8,028 nucleotides of DNA from contig CALEJC010000207.1 in the NCBI GenBank assembly GCA_937898205.1, forward strand, positions 1-8,028, given 5' to 3'. This document shows positions 6,579 to 8,028 of this stretch, piece by piece. How positions within the stretch are numbered: position 1 is the stretch's first letter; every line of letters begins with the position of its first letter. A program made the position numbers and the translations under genes. The stretch is from an uncultured Bacteroidales bacterium. GTDB taxonomy: Bacteria > Bacteroidota > Bacteroidia > Bacteroidales > UBA932. The notes below the pieces were generated by a model. That model made no database searches, was not told where the DNA came from, and saw nothing but the letters and a program-made list of their open reading frames with translations.

Positions 6579-8028
6579 ATGAAGAAGATTCTTCCAATTC
6601 TAAGTATTGCTCTCGCTATGACAGCATGTAGTAGAACAAATCCATTCCTCACAGAGTGGGATACGCCCTATGGCATCCCTCCATTTGAAGAGATCCAGGT
6701 AACAGATTATATCCCTGCCCTCAAAGCCGGTATCGCCGAGCAGGCTGCAGAGATCGAGGCCATCGTGGCCAATCCTGATGCTCCTACCTTTGAAAACACA
6801 ATCGTGCCTCTTGACCTTTCCGGCGGCCTTCTTGCCAAGGTTCAGGGCGTGCTTTATAATGTCAGCGAGACTGACCGCACAGACGAGCTGGACGCAGTGC
6901 AGGAGGAGGCAATCCCTCTTCTTAGCGACCACAGCGCCAATATTTCTTTCAATAAGGCACTCTTTGAGAGAGTTGCTGCTGTCTATAATGCAGACCAGAG
7001 CCAGCTCACCCGCGAGCAGCAGGTTGTGCTCAAGAAATATTATGAGGACTTCACCAGCAATGGTATCGACCTCCCTGTAGAGCAGCAGGACCGTCTCCGT
7101 GAGATCAATGTTGAGATGTCACAGCTCATCCAGAAGATCGGCAACAATATCCTTGCAGAGTCAAACGCATTTGCAGAGAAGTTTGGCTTCAGCGTTGCTG
7201 CATACCCTGACAAGATGACCAACACTGAGGATAGAGAGCTTCGCCGCCAGTACAACGAGGCCTATACATCTCGCGGACATAACGGCAATGACTACGACAA
7301 CAGAGAGCTCCTCCTCAAGGTGCTCGAGCTCCGTCGCCAGAAGGCAAATATTCTCGGCTTTGAAACATCTGCAGAGCACATCCTTTCAAAGAAGATGGCC
7401 GGCAATCCTGAGACAGTAGACAACTTCCTCGCAGAGATCATGAAGGCCGCAGTCGCCAAGGCGAAGGTTGAGCTCAAGGACATGCAGGCTGTTATGGATG
7501 AGGACATCAAGGCCGGCAAGGTCCCTGCAGGTTCTAAGATCGAGCCATGGGACTGGTGGTATTATGCAGAGAAGGTCCGCAAGATCAAGTATGACCTGGA
7601 CGAGTCTCTCACCAAGCCATATTTCCACATTGACCGCGTGACCGAGGGTGTGTTCCTCGCAGCCAAGAGACTCTATGGCATCAATATGGAGAAGATCGAA
7701 GGTGTGCCTTCATACAACCCTGCCGTGGTTACGACATACAAGGTGACTGCGGAGGATGGTTCTCTTATCGGTATCTTTACAACAGACTACCACCCACGCG
7801 ACAGCAAGAGAGGTGGTGCGTGGATGAACAACATCCGCGAGCAGTATGTGGATGCAGAGGGCAATATGGTCCGTCCGATCGTGGTTAATGTCTGCAACCA
7901 TGGCGAATACCTCACAATCGACGAGGTTTCTACAATGTTCCACGAGTTTGGTCACGCTCTTCACGGACTTCTCAGTCAGTGTACATACAAGAGCATCAGC
8001 GGTACGTCTGTAGCCCGTGACTTTGTGG
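6579..8028 (+). CDS. dcp: M3 family zinc metallopeptidase, peptidyl-dipeptidase Dcp-like lipoprotein (3' truncated)
   Basis: This is the N-terminal 483 residues of a peptidase that runs off the right edge; the family is usually about 680-710 residues. M3 dipeptidyl carboxypeptidases release dipeptides from the C-terminus of short peptides. The N-terminus has a signal with a probable lipobox (MKKILPILSIALAMTAC, Cys17; Met at -3 is a little unusual), then NPFLTEWDTPYGIPPFEEI, typical of Dcp-like Bacteroidetes members, and the long helical M3 N-terminal region (FENTIVPLD, LRRQKANILGFE). The zinc-binding motif HEFGHALH begins at His455 (nt 7941), followed by SGTSVARDFV just before the edge. The downstream third zinc ligand region overlaps or lies beyond the edge. 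The start ATG at 6579 follows an AT-rich leader without a clear Shine-Dalgarno. The gene begins 30 bases after the EEP gene with no terminator or consensus promoter between them, so it may belong to the same unit. Oligopeptidase A-type activity is the main alternative. Confidence 0.93.
   Translation, partial: MKKILPILSIALAMTACSRTNPFLTEWDTPYGIPPFEEIQVTDYIPALKAGIAEQAAEIEAIVANPDAPTFENTIVPLDLSGGLLAKVQGVLYNVSETDRTDELDAVQEEAIPLLSDHSANISFNKALFERVAAVYNADQSQLTREQQVVLKKYYEDFTSNGIDLPVEQQDRLREINVEMSQLIQKIGNNILAESNAFAEKFGFSVAAYPDKMTNTEDRELRRQYNEAYTSRGHNGNDYDNRELLLKVLELRRQKANILGFETSAEHILSKKMAGNPETVDNFLAEIMKAAVAKAKVELKDMQAVMDEDIKAGKVPAGSKIEPWDWWYYAEKVRKIKYDLDESLTKPYFHIDRVTEGVFLAAKRLYGINMEKIEGVPSYNPAVVTTYKVTAEDGSLIGIFTTDYHPRDSKRGGAWMNNIREQYVDAEGNMVRPIVVNVCNHGEYLTIDEVSTMFHEFGHALHGLLSQCTYKSISGTSVARDFV

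Noticed and set aside
6600..7964. Several - strand and off-frame open frames inside the M3 peptidase region
   Set aside because: The + strand frame from 6579 is open to the right edge and carries the HEFGH motif, so these are shadows.

Overview
The window looks like chromosomal DNA from a member of the Bacteroidales, of a gut or rumen type. The evidence is an Oar-like TonB-dependent receptor, BACON-domain lipoproteins, AT-rich leaders without clear Shine-Dalgarno sites, and TAnnTTTG-type promoter elements. It holds six protein genes, two of them cut by the window edges. I see no RNA genes, insertion sequences or CRISPR arrays.

Layout. Positions 2-1342 (+) are the C-terminal half of an outer-membrane TonB-dependent receptor. 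Seventeen bases later, 1360-3315 (+) encodes a secreted lipoprotein with a BACON domain, three OB-fold-like repeats and a C-terminal beta-rich domain I cannot name. A hairpin at 3331-3369 ends this unit and also serves the convergent gene at 3368-3904 (-), a free-standing YbaK/ProXp-ala-type tRNA-editing protein. An 82-base divergent intergenic region (3905-3986) carries a promoter-like element for each direction. A second + strand unit follows: a lipoprotein nuclease at 3987-5483 (BACON, OB-like module, then an NUC/EndoG-type catalytic domain), a secreted endonuclease/exonuclease/phosphatase-family protein at 5493-6548, and the start of an M3 zinc peptidase lipoprotein (Dcp-like) at 6579-8028.

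How the genes may work together. The two + strand units are linked by a shared OB-like module, present three times in the first lipoprotein and once in the nuclease. An outer-membrane importer, an OB-bearing surface lipoprotein, a lipid-anchored non-specific nuclease and a second secreted nuclease or phosphoesterase together suggest a system for capturing and degrading extracellular nucleic acid for carbon, nitrogen or phosphate. The M3 peptidase could act on peptides from the same debris or be unrelated. This system-level role is inference; the individual family assignments are well supported. The tRNA-editing gene appears to be an unrelated housekeeping gene lying between the two units.
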